Counted from the stretch's first letter, positions 8,486 to 17,560 are shown. The stretch is 64,000 bases of DNA from Paramylibacter ulvae (GCF_014652655.1 NZ_BMZF01000001.1:584329-648328); one strand, 5' to 3'. A program made the numbers and translations. Notes: generated by a model not told the origin, from the sequence alone.

Positions 8486-9567
8486 TACGCAGATACCCTT
8501 CTGATCCATTGGTCGATAGCGACCGCGATGATAATGAGCCAACCGATAGCAAAGACTTGCCACAATACATCGACACCTGACAGGCGAAGACCCGAGCGGA
8601 ACACACCAACAATCAGAGCGCCAAATAACGCCCCCATGATCGAGCCACGCCCACCAAAGAGCGAGATGCCCCCGATAACCACGGCAGTAATACTGTCCAA
8701 GTTCCCCTCGTAAAATGATTGCGGAGAGATCGAACCAACCCGTCCGATTGACGCCCAGCCCGCAAATGCGCAAACCAAACCAGCCAAACCATAGACCGAC
8801 AACAATGTACGATCGGTACGAATGCCAGACATTTCGGCCGCTTCTTTGTCATCGCCAATCGCGTAAACGTGGCGGCCCCAAGCCGTTTTGTTCAACATGT
8901 ACCACAGTACAACAAAGACCAGCACCATCAGGATGGCACTGAATGTTATGCGGGCCCCACCGATGTTGAACGACTGCCCGAAAAACTTCAAGAAAGACGC
9001 ATTCGCATCGATGTCCTGACCACGGATAGATTGTGCGCCAGACAACCAAAGCAACAGTGCATAAAAAATCGACCACGTGCCCAATGTCGTAATGAACGGT
9101 GGCAGCTTGATTTTGGTGATAAACCAACCGTTCATCAGACCTGCACCAACACCACCGGCCATACCCGTTAGGATTGCGAGACCAGAAGGTACGCCCATGA
9201 ACACGGCTAGATTTCCCATGACAACGGACATCAACACCATGATCGCCGCAACCGACAGATCGATACCAGCAGTGATAATAATCAATGATTGAGCCGCCGC
9301 AAGAATGCCGATGATCGACACTTGCTGAAGGATAAGGCTTAGATTAAACGCGGAAAAAAACTTGCTTCCTGCAATGAAACCGAATGCGATCAAACTGATG
9401 ACCAGCACGATAACGGGTACCAATGTTGGATTGTTGTGAAGTAGATGCTGAATACGGTTCAGCAAGCTTGTGTTTTTAACTTTGAACTGCGCCACTTCTT
9501 TGGCGCTTTGGTCCAAATTCTGTTCAAAGCTTTGACCTTCACTGGCCTTATCTGTTGCATCTGACAT
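8485..9567 (-). CDS. frcC: Fructose ABC transporter permease FrcC
   Basis: This 360-residue inner-membrane permease of the ribose/xylose (CUT2) family has about ten hydrophobic segments, including the conserved stretches ITAGIDLSVAAIMVL and AVVIGGISLFGGRGSI. It has a hydrophilic N-terminal extension of about 50 residues. The start is ATG at 9567 with AGAGGAGAG seven bases upstream; an upstream in-frame start at 9588 is inside this ribosome site region. It is downstream of frcB, separated by a strong stem-loop, and overlaps frcA by one base. Confidence 0.92.
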   Translation of the reverse strand: MSDATDKASEGQSFEQNLDQSAKEVAQFKVKNTSLLNRIQHLLHNNPTLVPVIVLVISLIAFGFIAGSKFFSAFNLSLILQQVSIIGILAAAQSLIIITAGIDLSVAAIMVLMSVVMGNLAVFMGVPSGLAILTGMAGGVGAGLMNGWFITKIKLPPFITTLGTWSIFYALLLWLSGAQSIRGQDIDANASFLKFFGQSFNIGGARITFSAILMVLVFVVLWYMLNKTAWGRHVYAIGDDKEAAEMSGIRTDRTLLSVYGLAGLVCAFAGWASIGRVGSISPQSFYEGNLDSITAVVIGGISLFGGRGSIMGALFGALIVGVFRSGLRLSGVDVLWQVFAIGWLIIIAVAIDQWIRRVSA

Positions 9568-9635
9568 TTTGATCTCTCCTCTTAGCAAGGTAATTCGAAC
9601 TATGCTAAACTGTCAAAGGATTGGCCCAAGATTGT

Positions 9636-9661
9636 TCGGCCGAGCACGCGTGCCCGACCGA
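9636..9661 (-). terminator. Stem-loop between frcB and frcC
   Basis: The arms TCGGCCGAGCAC (9636-9647) and GTGCCCGACCGA (9650-9661) pair over about 11 bp with two G-U wobbles on the minus-strand RNA, with a CGCG tip. It lies between the binding-protein gene and the permease gene of one operon and has no long T-run, which suggests differential mRNA stability rather than termination. Confidence 0.6.
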
Positions 9662-9684
9662 CGACAACCGTTAGGAGATGGAGG

Positions 9685-10695
9685 TTACCCCCAACACTTA
9701 TTCAGACCTTCTTCAGAGGTCAAAGAAGGAACGCCATCGACAGGCGCGTCTGTGATTAATTCAACCCCTGTGTTGAAGAAATCCAAACCTTCAGAGTTCT
9801 GAGGCTTCGTACCATCGGCTGCGAATGCGCTAATCGCCTCGATGCCTTTGGATGCCATCAGCAATGGGAATTGCATGGAAGTGGCACCGATCACGCCGCC
9901 TGCAATGTCTTTCACACCAGGGCAACCACCATCAACAGAAACGATCAAAACGCCGTCCTCTTTGCCCGCTGCTTTCAATGCTTCGTATGCACCAGCTGCC
10001 GCAGGTTCGTTGATCGTGTAAACAAGATTGATTTCAGGATCAATTTGCAACAGGTTTTCCATCGCCTGGCGACCACCGTCTGGCGACCCATTCGTTACGT
10101 CGTTTCCGACGATGCGTGGATCATCCTCGTCACCGATGTCTGTAGGGTCTTTGATGTCGATACCAAAGCCTTGCAAGAAACCGTTGTCACGTTGGTAATC
10201 AACAGAGATTTCAGATGCGTTCAGGTCCAACAACGCGATTTTTGCGTTTGCAGCATCTGCGCCCATTTTTGCCTTGGCCCATTGACCAATCAAAACACCC
10301 GCTTTGAAGTTATCTGTGGCGAATGTGGCATCTGCTGTATCTGCGGGTTCGAATGCTGTATCCAATGCGATCACCAAAAGCCCTGCTTCGCGTGCTTGTG
10401 TTACGACAGGCGCCAATGCGCGGCTGTCGGTTGGTGTAATCAAAATACCCTTAGCGCCGGATGCAATGCATGTTTCCACCGCGGCGACTTGTGTTTCAAC
10501 ATCACCGTCATATTTGCCCGCAAAAGTAGACAAATTAATGCCGTTTGCTGCCGCACCTTCTAATGCGCCCTCTTTCATTTTAACAAAGAAAGGGTTGGTG
10601 TCTGTTTTTGTGATTAGGCACGCACCTGTTTCGGCGAATGCAGTTGTGCCCATTGTGGCCAATGCGATTGCAGTTGTTGCAAATAGTTTTTTCAT
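9685..10695 (-). CDS. frcB: Fructose ABC transporter periplasmic binding protein FrcB
   Basis: This 336-residue periplasmic sugar-binding protein of the RbsB/FrcB type has a signal peptide ([20 protein letters not shown], cleavage near residue 21). The mature protein begins [19 protein letters not shown], the typical first strand and ligand-contact loop. GGAGGAC precedes ATG 10695. It is the first gene of the minus-strand operon frcB-frcC-frcA-frcK, whose promoter region is shared with the divergent regulator frcR and holds two palindromes. It delivers fructose or a related sugar to FrcC; specificity is by homology and gene order. Confidence 0.92.
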   Translation of the reverse strand: MKKLFATTAIALATMGTTAFAETGACLITKTDTNPFFVKMKEGALEGAAANGINLSTFAGKYDGDVETQVAAVETCIASGAKGILITPTDSRALAPVVTQAREAGLLVIALDTAFEPADTADATFATDNFKAGVLIGQWAKAKMGADAANAKIALLDLNASEISVDYQRDNGFLQGFGIDIKDPTDIGDEDDPRIVGNDVTNGSPDGGRQAMENLLQIDPEINLVYTINEPAAAGAYEALKAAGKEDGVLIVSVDGGCPGVKDIAGGVIGATSMQFPLLMASKGIEAISAFAADGTKPQNSEGLDFFNTGVELITDAPVDGVPSLTSEEGLNKCWG

Positions 10696-10809
10696 GGTGT
10701 CCTCCCTATGAACTACGTTTTATCGAACGGGCCTCCCGGAACCCGAGCCTGCAAACAATTCTTGCAAGTTGGATATTAAAAAACTCTATTCCGCGCGCCC
10801 TGTCAATAT

Positions 10810-10828
10810 ATAAATAAAGTTTATTTAT
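10810..10828. promoter_or_regulatory. Palindrome in the frcB-frcR divergent promoter region (site 1)
   Basis: The perfect inverted repeat ATAAATAAA-G-TTTATTTAT lies 115 bases before frcB and 50 bases before frcR. It is a plausible operator for the adjacent ROK-family regulator, whose relatives bind AT-rich palindromes. Confidence 0.55.
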
Positions 10829-10839
10829 TAATTATGATT

Positions 10840-10855
10840 GCCTTATTTATAAGGC
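10840..10855. promoter_or_regulatory. Palindrome in the frcB-frcR divergent promoter region (site 2)
   Basis: The inverted repeat GCCTTAT-TT-ATAAGGC has perfect 7-bp arms and ends 22 bases before the frcR start. Its position suits autoregulation or roadblock of frcR. Its sequence differs from the site at 10810, so the two need not bind the same protein. Confidence 0.5.
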
Positions 10856-10877
10856 GCATGTAAGAGTTTATTTTGAT

Positions 10878-12077
10878 ATGATGGATGGTACAAAAGGTTT
10901 GGAAATAACAGGTGGCGTGAATCAAAGTGGGGTTCGCGACCATAATGAACGCTTGATTCTGTCCATGCTTAAACACCGTGGCCCGATGCCTGGCGCCGAC
11001 ATCGCGCGCCGCTCTGGGTTATCACCACAGACAGCTTCAATCATCCTGCGCAAGTTAGAAAAAGATGGCATCCTTCGGCGTGGCGACCCCCTGCGCGGCA
11101 AGGTTGGAAAGCCCTCAATCCCGATGGAATTAAACCCAGAAGGTGTGTTTGCAATTGGCTTGAAAATCGGTCGCCGCTCTGCCGATTTGACCCTGATCGA
11201 TTTTTCGGGACAGGTCCGACAGCAAATTCACACGACATACGACTATGCCCTACCCGATGCGATCTTTGGGTTTCTTAAATCTGGTCTCGCCAAAATACTG
11301 GATAATTGCACCGCCAAACAGCGCGGTCGAATTTGTGGCATTGGTATTGGCACCCCATTTGAACTATGGAAATGGCACGATCTGGTCGGGGATGCCGCCA
11401 ACCGTTTTAAATCATGGAGAGACGTCGATTTCGCCGCAGAGGTATCGGCGTTCACCGATTTACCTGTTTTTGTTTTGAACGATGCAACTGCGGCCTGTCA
11501 CGCAGAACACCTATATGGTCGCGGCATTAAATATCGCGATTACGCGTATTTTTATATCGGGTCCTTTGTTGGTGGTGGCGTCGTATTGAACGGCACCGTA
11601 TTTGAGGGCAATCAAGGCAATGCTGGTGCTTTGGGTTCGATGAGAACCACCGGGCCGTTGGGGGAAAGCCAGCAATTAATAGACACAGCCTCTCTACATC
11701 TACTCGAAGCGCGATTGGTTGAAGCGGGTGTCGATCCAACAGTGCTGTGGCATAAGCCGCAGGATTGGTCGACACTTACCAATTATGTAGAACCTTGGAT
11801 TGGTGAAACCGCGCAGGAACTGTCCAAAGCCACGCTATCGATCTGTTCTGTTCTCGATTTCGAAGCCATCATCATAGATGGCGCTTTCCCGTCTGATGTC
11901 CGCGATGAACTCGTAGCGCGCGTCAAACGTTATATTGTTAATCAAGACGTGCGTGGTTTGATTGCCCCAAATGTTGAACCTGGAAGCGTTGGCGAAAACG
12001 CGCGGGCGATTGGCGCTGCAACGGGTCCAATTTTTAGACAGTTTTTGCTCAATACGAATGCCGGTCTATCGGCGTAG
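10878..12077 (+). CDS. frcR: ROK-family transcriptional regulator FrcR
   Basis: This 399-residue regulator has an N-terminal winged helix-turn-helix (HRGPMPGADIARRSGLSPQT, about residues 33-52) followed by a ROK sugar-kinase-like domain. The ROK domain shows the acidic contact FVLNDATAAC and the glycine-rich loop GSFVGGGVVLNG. Proteins of this design repress sugar operons and are released by the sugar. It is divergent from frcBCAK, and two palindromes occupy the shared region. ATG 10878 has no strong ribosome site, and the next ATG follows immediately, so the start may be one codon later. Confidence 0.88.
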   Translation: MMDGTKGLEITGGVNQSGVRDHNERLILSMLKHRGPMPGADIARRSGLSPQTASIILRKLEKDGILRRGDPLRGKVGKPSIPMELNPEGVFAIGLKIGRRSADLTLIDFSGQVRQQIHTTYDYALPDAIFGFLKSGLAKILDNCTAKQRGRICGIGIGTPFELWKWHDLVGDAANRFKSWRDVDFAAEVSAFTDLPVFVLNDATAACHAEHLYGRGIKYRDYAYFYIGSFVGGGVVLNGTVFEGNQGNAGALGSMRTTGPLGESQQLIDTASLHLLEARLVEAGVDPTVLWHKPQDWSTLTNYVEPWIGETAQELSKATLSICSVLDFEAIIIDGAFPSDVRDELVARVKRYIVNQDVRGLIAPNVEPGSVGENARAIGAATGPIFRQFLLNTNAGLSA

Positions 12078-12606
12078 CGGGTTCGCATTCACCCCATAAA
12101 ACAGTGCATCAAATATCCACTCGAAGCTGAATTCGATGACGTAAAACATCACCCCTCTGCGCGTTTCAATCGAAACTATATGAATATCTATTTTCCGCCC
12201 TAAGCGAACATAAAATATTTATGGGGTCTGTATGCTTAACAATACATTGCACTGCGCCAAACAACTATTCACGACTTGCCTGTTTTCTTATTTCGTTCAA
12301 CACAACAGGTGGAATTATCATCGTTGATTGATGTCGGGCACCATGGCCAAGGCGTGAAATTCGATGGTGGCGCGTATGTTTTGCATTTATCAGATTTTTC
12401 GTCCCTCTTACTAAACTCATAGTTCAGATATTGCACAGTTCAACTACGCCATTCCGTCGTTCAAACCGTAAACTCGCTTGGGGTATGGGCAACATTTTAT
12501 TGCCATTATGTGTGTAACAACTCTGGCTTTGTTAATTCCACTTGGCAACGATGCTGTATCTGCGGTTCGCACCGTTGCATCGCGCCAAGTTTATCAAACA
12601 GACTAA
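12078..12606. other. Intergenic region, nothing recognised
   Basis: These 529 bases lie between the converging frcR and the aldehyde dehydrogenase gene. Open frames here are short and lack ribosome sites or family resemblance. No clear terminator with a T-run was found. Confidence 0.5.
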
Positions 12607-14115
12607 TTATGCCAAATCGTCTGGCAACACGTTTGTGGGAATATTTTGATAGCTGACTGGGCGCAAAAAGCGGCGAATTGACATTGTGCCAACCGATGTC
12701 GCCCCAAAATTGGTGGACGCGGGATATGGTCCTCCGTGAACCATTGCATCGCAAACCTCGACGCCCGTTGGGAAACCGTTCACCAAGATACGCCCCGCCT
12801 TGCGTTCCAAAATCGGCAAAAGTGCGCGCGCTTGATCGGCGTCGTCATCATTCATGTGAATAGTACAGGTCAACTGGCCTTGTAATGATTTTGCAATCGC
12901 GGCCATTTCCGTTGCATTCTTAACCGTCACAATCAATCCAAGTGGCCCGAACACCTCTTCGCTTAGATTATGATCGGCAAGCCAATCTGCCCCCGTGACT
13001 TGGAACAAATAGGGGCTGGCATTGCGTTGGTCACATGTGGATGTCAGCAAGGCTTGCACACCTGTGCCGGCTGCCACACGTTCGCTACCGTCGCGATATG
13101 CCTTGGCGATGCCATCGGTTAACATCACTTGTGGTGCGGATTCTGTTAATGCAGCGGTTGCCGCCTTGGCAAATTTTTCGCCATCCGATCCTTCGATAAC
13201 CACGGCGATACCAGGATTTGTGCAGAACTGCCCTGCCCCCATGGTCAGGGATGCCGCCCAACCGTTACCCAAGTCTTGGGCACTGGATTTCATTTTTTCA
13301 GGCAACATAAACATCGGGTTGACCGATCCCAACTCGCCAAAGAATGGAATGGGTTCATCGCGTTGCGCACACAGATCAAACAGTGCGCGACCACCGCCCA
13401 GCGACCCTGTGAAACCAACCGCTTTTATCAATGGATGTTTCACCAATGATGCCCCGACCTCGCGTGTGCCCCCTTGGATCAGGCTAAACACACCGGGATG
13501 AACACCGGTTTTCTTGATAGCGGCATCAATGGCCTGTGCCACGATTTCACCCGTCCCTGGATGGGCTGAATGGCCCTTGACCACAACGGGACAACCTGCG
13601 GCCAATGCCGCCGCGGTATCGCCGCCAGCCGTTGAAAATGCCAATGGGAAATTTGATGCGCCAAACACCGCAACAGGCCCGATGGGGCGTTGCATCAAAC
13701 GGATATCAGGGCGCGGAAGCGGTGCGCGATCTGGCAATGCACCATCAAAGCGGCGATCAAGATAATCGCCCGACAGGATATGCGTTGCAAACAAGCGTAG
13801 CTGACCCGTGGTCCGCCCACGTTCACCTTGCAATCGTGCCTCTGGCAGGCCGGTTTCTTGGCTACCAATTGTTGTGAGTTCGTCGCCGCGCGCCTCAATC
13901 TCATCGGCAATTGCGTTTAAAAAACCGGCGCGGGTTTGGCGTGTGGAATAACCATAGGTCCAAAATGCTTCTTCGCCAGCCTGCGCTGCTCGGTCAACCA
14001 ATTCAGGCGTGCCAACGCTGAAATCATGGATGTCACCATGTGCTGGTTCTGACTGAAATTTTTCGTCTGTAGCGATCCATTTTCCCGCTACCAGATGCTT
14101 GCCATTTAAGCTCAT
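12607..14115 (-). CDS. Alpha-ketoglutarate semialdehyde (2,5-dioxovalerate) dehydrogenase
   Basis: This is a 502-residue aldehyde dehydrogenase. It shows the nucleotide-binding segment PVAVFGASNFPLAFSTAGGD, the general-base region FFGELGSVNP, the catalytic cysteine in GAGQFCTNPG, and the C-terminal stretch RRFLRPVSYQN typical of the ketoglutaric semialdehyde dehydrogenase group. That enzyme oxidises 2,5-dioxopentanoate to 2-oxoglutarate with NAD(P) at the end of oxidative sugar-acid routes. AGGAAA precedes ATG 14115. It follows an SDR gene on the same strand after 104 bases that contain a weak hairpin. No dehydratase of that route is in the window. Confidence 0.85.
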   Translation of the reverse strand: MSLNGKHLVAGKWIATDEKFQSEPAHGDIHDFSVGTPELVDRAAQAGEEAFWTYGYSTRQTRAGFLNAIADEIEARGDELTTIGSQETGLPEARLQGERGRTTGQLRLFATHILSGDYLDRRFDGALPDRAPLPRPDIRLMQRPIGPVAVFGASNFPLAFSTAGGDTAAALAAGCPVVVKGHSAHPGTGEIVAQAIDAAIKKTGVHPGVFSLIQGGTREVGASLVKHPLIKAVGFTGSLGGGRALFDLCAQRDEPIPFFGELGSVNPMFMLPEKMKSSAQDLGNGWAASLTMGAGQFCTNPGIAVVIEGSDGEKFAKAATAALTESAPQVMLTDGIAKAYRDGSERVAAGTGVQALLTSTCDQRNASPYLFQVTGADWLADHNLSEEVFGPLGLIVTVKNATEMAAIAKSLQGQLTCTIHMNDDDADQARALLPILERKAGRILVNGFPTGVEVCDAMVHGGPYPASTNFGATSVGTMSIRRFLRPVSYQNIPTNVLPDDLA

Positions 14116-14219
14116 GATGTTTTCCTGTGATAAAAGTCGTAGTGTTTTGAATTTTCCCCTCGCGGATGCAAAATACCCGCGAAGGATCTAAATCGTCATA
14201 GATTTCAAGCAATGCTTGT

Positions 14220-14966
14220 TTATGAAAACAACATGCCGCCGTTGATATCGATATTTGCACCCGTGATGAATGATGCATCATCAGAGGCAAGATAAACCAA
14301 TGCTTTGGCCACCTCTTGTGATGTGCCTTCACGTTTCAATGGCGTGATGTTTGCAACATGTGTGCGCACTTCTGGTTTTGTGAAAATGTTGTGGAAATCT
14401 GTATCAATCATACCCGCACACAATGCATTCACGCGTGTTTTTGGCCCCAGTTCTTTGGCCAAACCACGTGTCAGGGTCATCATCGCGCCCTTTGCCGCGC
14501 CATATGCCAATGCACCTGGTCCACCGCCATCGCGCCCGGCTTGTGATGCCATGGAAACGATTGACGAACCATCTGTCATATGTGGCAATGCCTCGCGTAC
14601 CGCCAAAACAAATGATGTTAAATTCACATCCATTACCGCATTCCAATGATCCACGGTCATTTCATTCATTGTCACGCGTTTCAACAAACCACCGCTGACG
14701 TGAATCAATGTATCAACTTGGCCATATTCAGCGACGGTTTTTGCAACCAATGCTTTTACGTCCGCTTCCTTGGTCATGTCACCTTGCATTGCAAACGCGT
14801 TGCCGCCTGCTGCCTTGATTTCTGCAACAGCGGAGTCAGCGCCATCTGCGCTTGCGAAATAGTTGATTGCAACATTTGCGCCCTGCGCTGCCAGTTCCAT
14901 CACTGCGGCACGACCAATATCGCGGCCACCACCAGTAACAATCGCTGTTTTACCTTTGAAATTCAT
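14220..14966 (-). CDS. SDR-family oxidoreductase, possibly DEH/keto-uronate reductase
   Basis: This is a 248-residue short-chain dehydrogenase. It has the cofactor loop TGGGRDIGRAA near residues 10-20, catalytic Ser in SMASQAGRDG and the YGAAK Tyr/Lys motif. It lies in the block with KdgK, KdgF and a TRAP transporter, where alginate or pectin utilisers often carry an SDR that reduces 4-deoxy-5-hexoseulose uronate to KDG. That role is an inference; a general sugar dehydrogenase is equally possible. Two adjacent ATGs (14969 and 14966) follow AGGAAGAG; I chose the second for spacing. Its likely promoter overlaps a TTACAAAT operator. Confidence 0.78.
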   Translation of the reverse strand: MNFKGKTAIVTGGGRDIGRAAVMELAAQGANVAINYFASADGADSAVAEIKAAGGNAFAMQGDMTKEADVKALVAKTVAEYGQVDTLIHVSGGLLKRVTMNEMTVDHWNAVMDVNLTSFVLAVREALPHMTDGSSIVSMASQAGRDGGGPGALAYGAAKGAMMTLTRGLAKELGPKTRVNALCAGMIDTDFHNIFTKPEVRTHVANITPLKREGTSQEVAKALVYLASDDASFITGANIDINGGMLFS

Positions 14967-15118
14967 CATCTCTTCCTTTGATTTTGGCAACGTCTAGGTT
15001 GCCTTGAATGAGTATCGAATGCCTCATCTGCGCTGGATGATCGACATGTTTTTGACCTCGAAAACCGGTGTTCAGAAGCACAGACAGAGGAAACGTTGTT
15101 TTACACCATTTCTGTGCA

Positions 15119-15211
15119 TCAGCTATTGCATTCATGATTGGTTACGCGGGGCAAAATCTTGAAAAATTCTACGAATTTTTGTTGGCTTTCCCACTCCTCC
15201 AAATCAAACAT
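15119..15211 (-). CDS. Possible 30-residue leader peptide
   Basis: A short frame starts at ATG 15211 behind a good GGAGG ribosome site (spacing five) and directly downstream of a strong promoter, reading MFDLEEWESQQKFVEFF and then a short tail. It ends 150 bases before the SDR start on the same strand. No homologue is recognised. It could be a leader peptide or chance. Confidence 0.25.
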   Translation of the reverse strand: MFDLEEWESQQKFVEFFKILPRVTNHECNS

Positions 15212-15242
15212 TGCATCCTCCATGCGGGTCGATATCGCAATT

Positions 15243-15286
15243 ATTATACCAAAATTTACAACGTGACAATACAAATATTTACAAAT
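15243..15286 (-). promoter_or_regulatory. Promoter with overlapping TTACAAAT-type operator (site A)
   Basis: On the minus strand there is an extended -10 (TGGTATAAT, core at 15248-15243) and a TTGTCA -35 box at 15269-15264, 15 bases apart. The direct repeat ATACAAATATTTACAAAT (15269-15286) abuts the -35 box, so a bound regulator would block polymerase. It should drive the SDR and aldehyde dehydrogenase genes. Confidence 0.6.
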
Positions 15287-15314
15287 ATTAAATCCAAGTA
15301 AAAGCCAAATTAAA

Positions 15315-15328
15315 TTGATCTAAATCAA
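15315..15328. promoter_or_regulatory. FNR/FnrL-type box
   Basis: TTGATCTAAATCAA is an exact match to the FNR consensus TTGAT-N4-ATCAA. It lies 50 bases upstream of the -35 box of the SDR promoter and 80 bases past the kdgK stop. Position and perfect symmetry suggest oxygen-responsive control, which would be unusual for a uronate gene. Confidence 0.5.
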
Positions 15329-15407
15329 ATAATTAGCACAGCGTTTATGATTGGGCCGTGCATAACTATATGCGTTATTGGGTTCAGGTTGTAACAGCAG
15401 GCAATAA

Positions 15408-16334
15408 TTAGTCTGGGGATACGAATTCCTGTTGCACGGTTGCAAATGGCGCAAGCGCACCCTTGGTGCACACAACACGCCCTGCACAAATTTGCCCTGC
15501 CTGCACGGCATCAATTGGTTTTGCACCGGCCATATGGCGTGCCAAAAATGCGCCATTAAATGAATCCCCTGCGGCCGTGGTATCAACCACCCCAGTGTAG
15601 CGCGGAACATCGCGCGTTTCGCGATCTTGTCCTTTTGCGATCAAGGTTGGCAATTCACCGTTTTTAACAATCACCAGCTTTGCCCCCGACCGTAAATATC
15701 GATCAGCACAGTCGTCTGGTGTTTCATCACCAAAACAGGCTGCTTCGTCATCAAAGCTGGGCAATACGATATCCGCAATGCCGCCAGCGCGTGAAATAAC
15801 GCGTTTCATGCGATCTTCATCTTGCCACAGACGCGGACGAATGTTGGGATCGAATGCAATTTGTGCGTCTGGCTTCATATGACTACGCAGATTATCCAAT
15901 AACATTTCCGCATCCGTGCCCTGTAATATCGCAAGCGTAATGCCAGAAAGGTAAACCAGATCGGCATTCGCAACCTGTTGCCAGAGCAAGTTAGGGGTGC
16001 GCATCATTTGGCGTGCGCCAGATGTATCACGCCAATAGCTAAAACTGCGTTCAGCGCCATCAAGATGGATCATATAAAGCCCCGTTGGGCATTCATCGAT
16101 TGTCGGTGCATTCTGACAATCGATTCCAGCATCAGCAATGAATTGGCGCATCTTTGCACCCATCACATCACCGCCAAACCCCGAATAGAATGATACATCC
16201 CAATCGGTTGGCGTCAAAGCGCGCGCATACCAAAGCGTATTGAAAACATCGCCAGCAAACCCGTGAGTTAAGGTTCCCTGCCCCGCTGGAGACAATTCAA
16301 CCATTGCTTCACCGATACCCAAAATTGACGTCAT
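15408..16334 (-). CDS. kdgK: 2-dehydro-3-deoxygluconokinase KdgK (PfkB family)
   Basis: This 308-residue PfkB-family kinase has the C-terminal signature DTTAAGDSFNGAFLA carrying the catalytic Asp and anion hole. The N-terminal region SILGIGEAMVELSP and the YWRDTSGAR segment match KDG kinases. It phosphorylates KDG to KDPG, the point where the uronate routes in this window converge. I chose ATG 16334, preceded by GGA six bases upstream; upstream in-frame starts (to 16385) fall in the operator region. It is divergent from kdgF, and the shared 139 bases hold a compound TTACAAAT operator. Confidence 0.88.
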   Translation of the reverse strand: MTSILGIGEAMVELSPAGQGTLTHGFAGDVFNTLWYARALTPTDWDVSFYSGFGGDVMGAKMRQFIADAGIDCQNAPTIDECPTGLYMIHLDGAERSFSYWRDTSGARQMMRTPNLLWQQVANADLVYLSGITLAILQGTDAEMLLDNLRSHMKPDAQIAFDPNIRPRLWQDEDRMKRVISRAGGIADIVLPSFDDEAACFGDETPDDCADRYLRSGAKLVIVKNGELPTLIAKGQDRETRDVPRYTGVVDTTAAGDSFNGAFLARHMAGAKPIDAVQAGQICAGRVVCTKGALAPFATVQQEFVSPD

Positions 16335-16421
16335 GACCATTCCAGTTTCTTTTGCCTGTTGGCGATTTGCGGATACATTGCACAATTCAAAGATTGACGT
16401 ACAGCAATTCTATCTTTACTG

Positions 16422-16461
16422 GTAATTACAAATTATTACAAATATAAAAATTTGTAATTAC
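16422..16461. promoter_or_regulatory. Compound TTACAAAT operator between kdgK and kdgF (site B)
   Basis: There is a direct repeat TTACAAATTATTACAAAT at 16426-16443 (10-bp period) and, in addition, perfect inverted 12-bp arms GTAATTACAAAT (16422-16433) and ATTTGTAATTAC (16450-16461). It lies directly before kdgF and 90 bases before kdgK. It is the likely binding site of the FCD-type GntR regulator encoded at 16838-17560. Confidence 0.65.
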
Positions 16462-16473
16462 AGGGAGAGCCTT

Positions 16474-16821
16474 ATGATTGTAAATTCCGATACACCAGAT
16501 GCCTGGATGACATCAGGACCAGGTGCGCAACGCCGCATTCTTTGCCATGACAAAGACCTGATGATGGTTGAATTCCGCTTTAAAAAAGACGGCGAAGGAT
16601 TGCCGCATAATCACCCCCATACGCAAACGACCTATATCTCGTCGGGTAAATTCGAATTTACCGTCGCAGGTGTTACCAAAATATTGGGGCCCGGTGATGG
16701 CATGCTGATCCCATCAAATGCGGTTCATTCATGCGTTTGTCTAGAGGCAGGCGTTTTGCTGGATTCATTCACACCACGCCGCGATGATTTTTTGGAAGCA
16801 CATAACATCCCGCTGGATTGA
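16474..16821 (+). CDS. kdgF: KdgF, cupin for unsaturated uronate linearisation
   Basis: This 115-residue single cupin matches KdgF in length and motifs. The metal site HNHPHTQ gives His45, His47, His49 and Gln51, with a later His85 in AVHSCV. The flanking segments LMMVEFRF, GKFEFTV and VLLDSFTPRRDDFL follow the family pattern. KdgF speeds conversion of cyclic 4,5-unsaturated uronates, released by pectate or alginate lyases, to the linear ketone taken by KduI or a DEH reductase. GGGAGAG precedes ATG 16474. It is transcribed away from kdgK through a shared operator region. No lyase is in the window. Confidence 0.87.
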   Translation: MIVNSDTPDAWMTSGPGAQRRILCHDKDLMMVEFRFKKDGEGLPHNHPHTQTTYISSGKFEFTVAGVTKILGPGDGMLIPSNAVHSCVCLEAGVLLDSFTPRRDDFLEAHNIPLD

Positions 16822-16837
16822 TGTTGGTATAAATTAA

Positions 16838-17560
16838 CTATCCTTCAAAAACACGTTTGCGGGCGTTTTCAACATGTGCCCGCATCGCATCGCGCGCGCC
16901 GTCTTGGTCGCGCTTTTCAATCGCATGATAGATTTTGTAATGCTCTTGTTGCACCAATTCCAAACGCTCTTGGGGTTTGGTCAACGACAGATTACGTGTC
17001 AAATTCATACCCGTTAAAATATTGGTTTTAATGGAATTACGCGCGGCCAAAAAATATTGGTTGTCGGATGCCGCGCAAACGGCGGAATGAAATGCCTCGT
17101 CTGCGTTCACGCCAAGCTCGCCCTCTTTGACACAGCGATCCAATTCGACCAGCGCGTTGTACAACCGTTTTACATCGTTTTCCGTGCGTCGCTGTGCGGC
17201 CAAATACGCGGCTTCGCCCTCGATCCCTGCGCGAAATTCAAATGTACGTTGAATATCCGCGATGGAACCAATTGGTGCGAAATCCAGCACTGCGACCTCT
17301 GGTCGTTGTTGTACAAATGATCCTGATCCTTGGCGCGATACGATCACCCCGTCGTCGCGTAATTGTGTCAATGCTTGGCGCAATACGGGGCGCGACACTT
17401 CAAGTTGGCTACACAATGCATGTTCTGTTGGCAGCTTGTCGCCAACGGGGAACTCCCCGCTGACGATCATTGCCAAAATACGCTCGTACACGCTATCGGA
17501 CAGTGTGCGGTCACGAACTGGTTTTTCTGCTGCAACTGTACGTGGCATTGGTGTTTTCAT
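16838..17560 (-). CDS. GntR/FadR (FCD) transcriptional regulator of the uronate block
   Basis: This 240-residue regulator has an N-terminal GntR winged helix (SDSVYERILAMIVSGEFPVG then LEVSRPVLRQALTQLRDDG) and an all-helical FCD effector domain with metal-binding Asp/His residues (DEAFHSAVCAASDN). ATG 17560 overlaps the rraA-like stop as ATGA, showing coupling; a GTG at 17581 is a less likely start. It is the only regulator inside the block bearing four TTACAAAT direct repeats, so I infer it binds them and responds to a uronate or KDG-like acid. Confidence 0.88.
   Translation of the reverse strand: MKTPMPRTVAAEKPVRDRTLSDSVYERILAMIVSGEFPVGDKLPTEHALCSQLEVSRPVLRQALTQLRDDGVIVSRQGSGSFVQQRPEVAVLDFAPIGSIADIQRTFEFRAGIEGEAAYLAAQRRTENDVKRLYNALVELDRCVKEGELGVNADEAFHSAVCAASDNQYFLAARNSIKTNILTGMNLTRNLSLTKPQERLELVQQEHYKIYHAIEKRDQDGARDAMRAHVENARKRVFEG

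Noticed and set aside
8486..8773. N-terminal extension of the FrcA frame
   Set aside because: It overlaps frcC completely; the internal ATG at 8485 with a TAATG overlap is the natural start.
9871..10563. Long open frame of 230 codons opposite frcB
   Set aside because: It lies fully inside frcB on the other strand, is very Cys-rich, has no ribosome site and resembles no family.
12506..12754. Short minus-strand frame after the aldehyde dehydrogenase
   Set aside because: It overlaps the 3' end of the dehydrogenase gene, has no ribosome site and no recognisable family.
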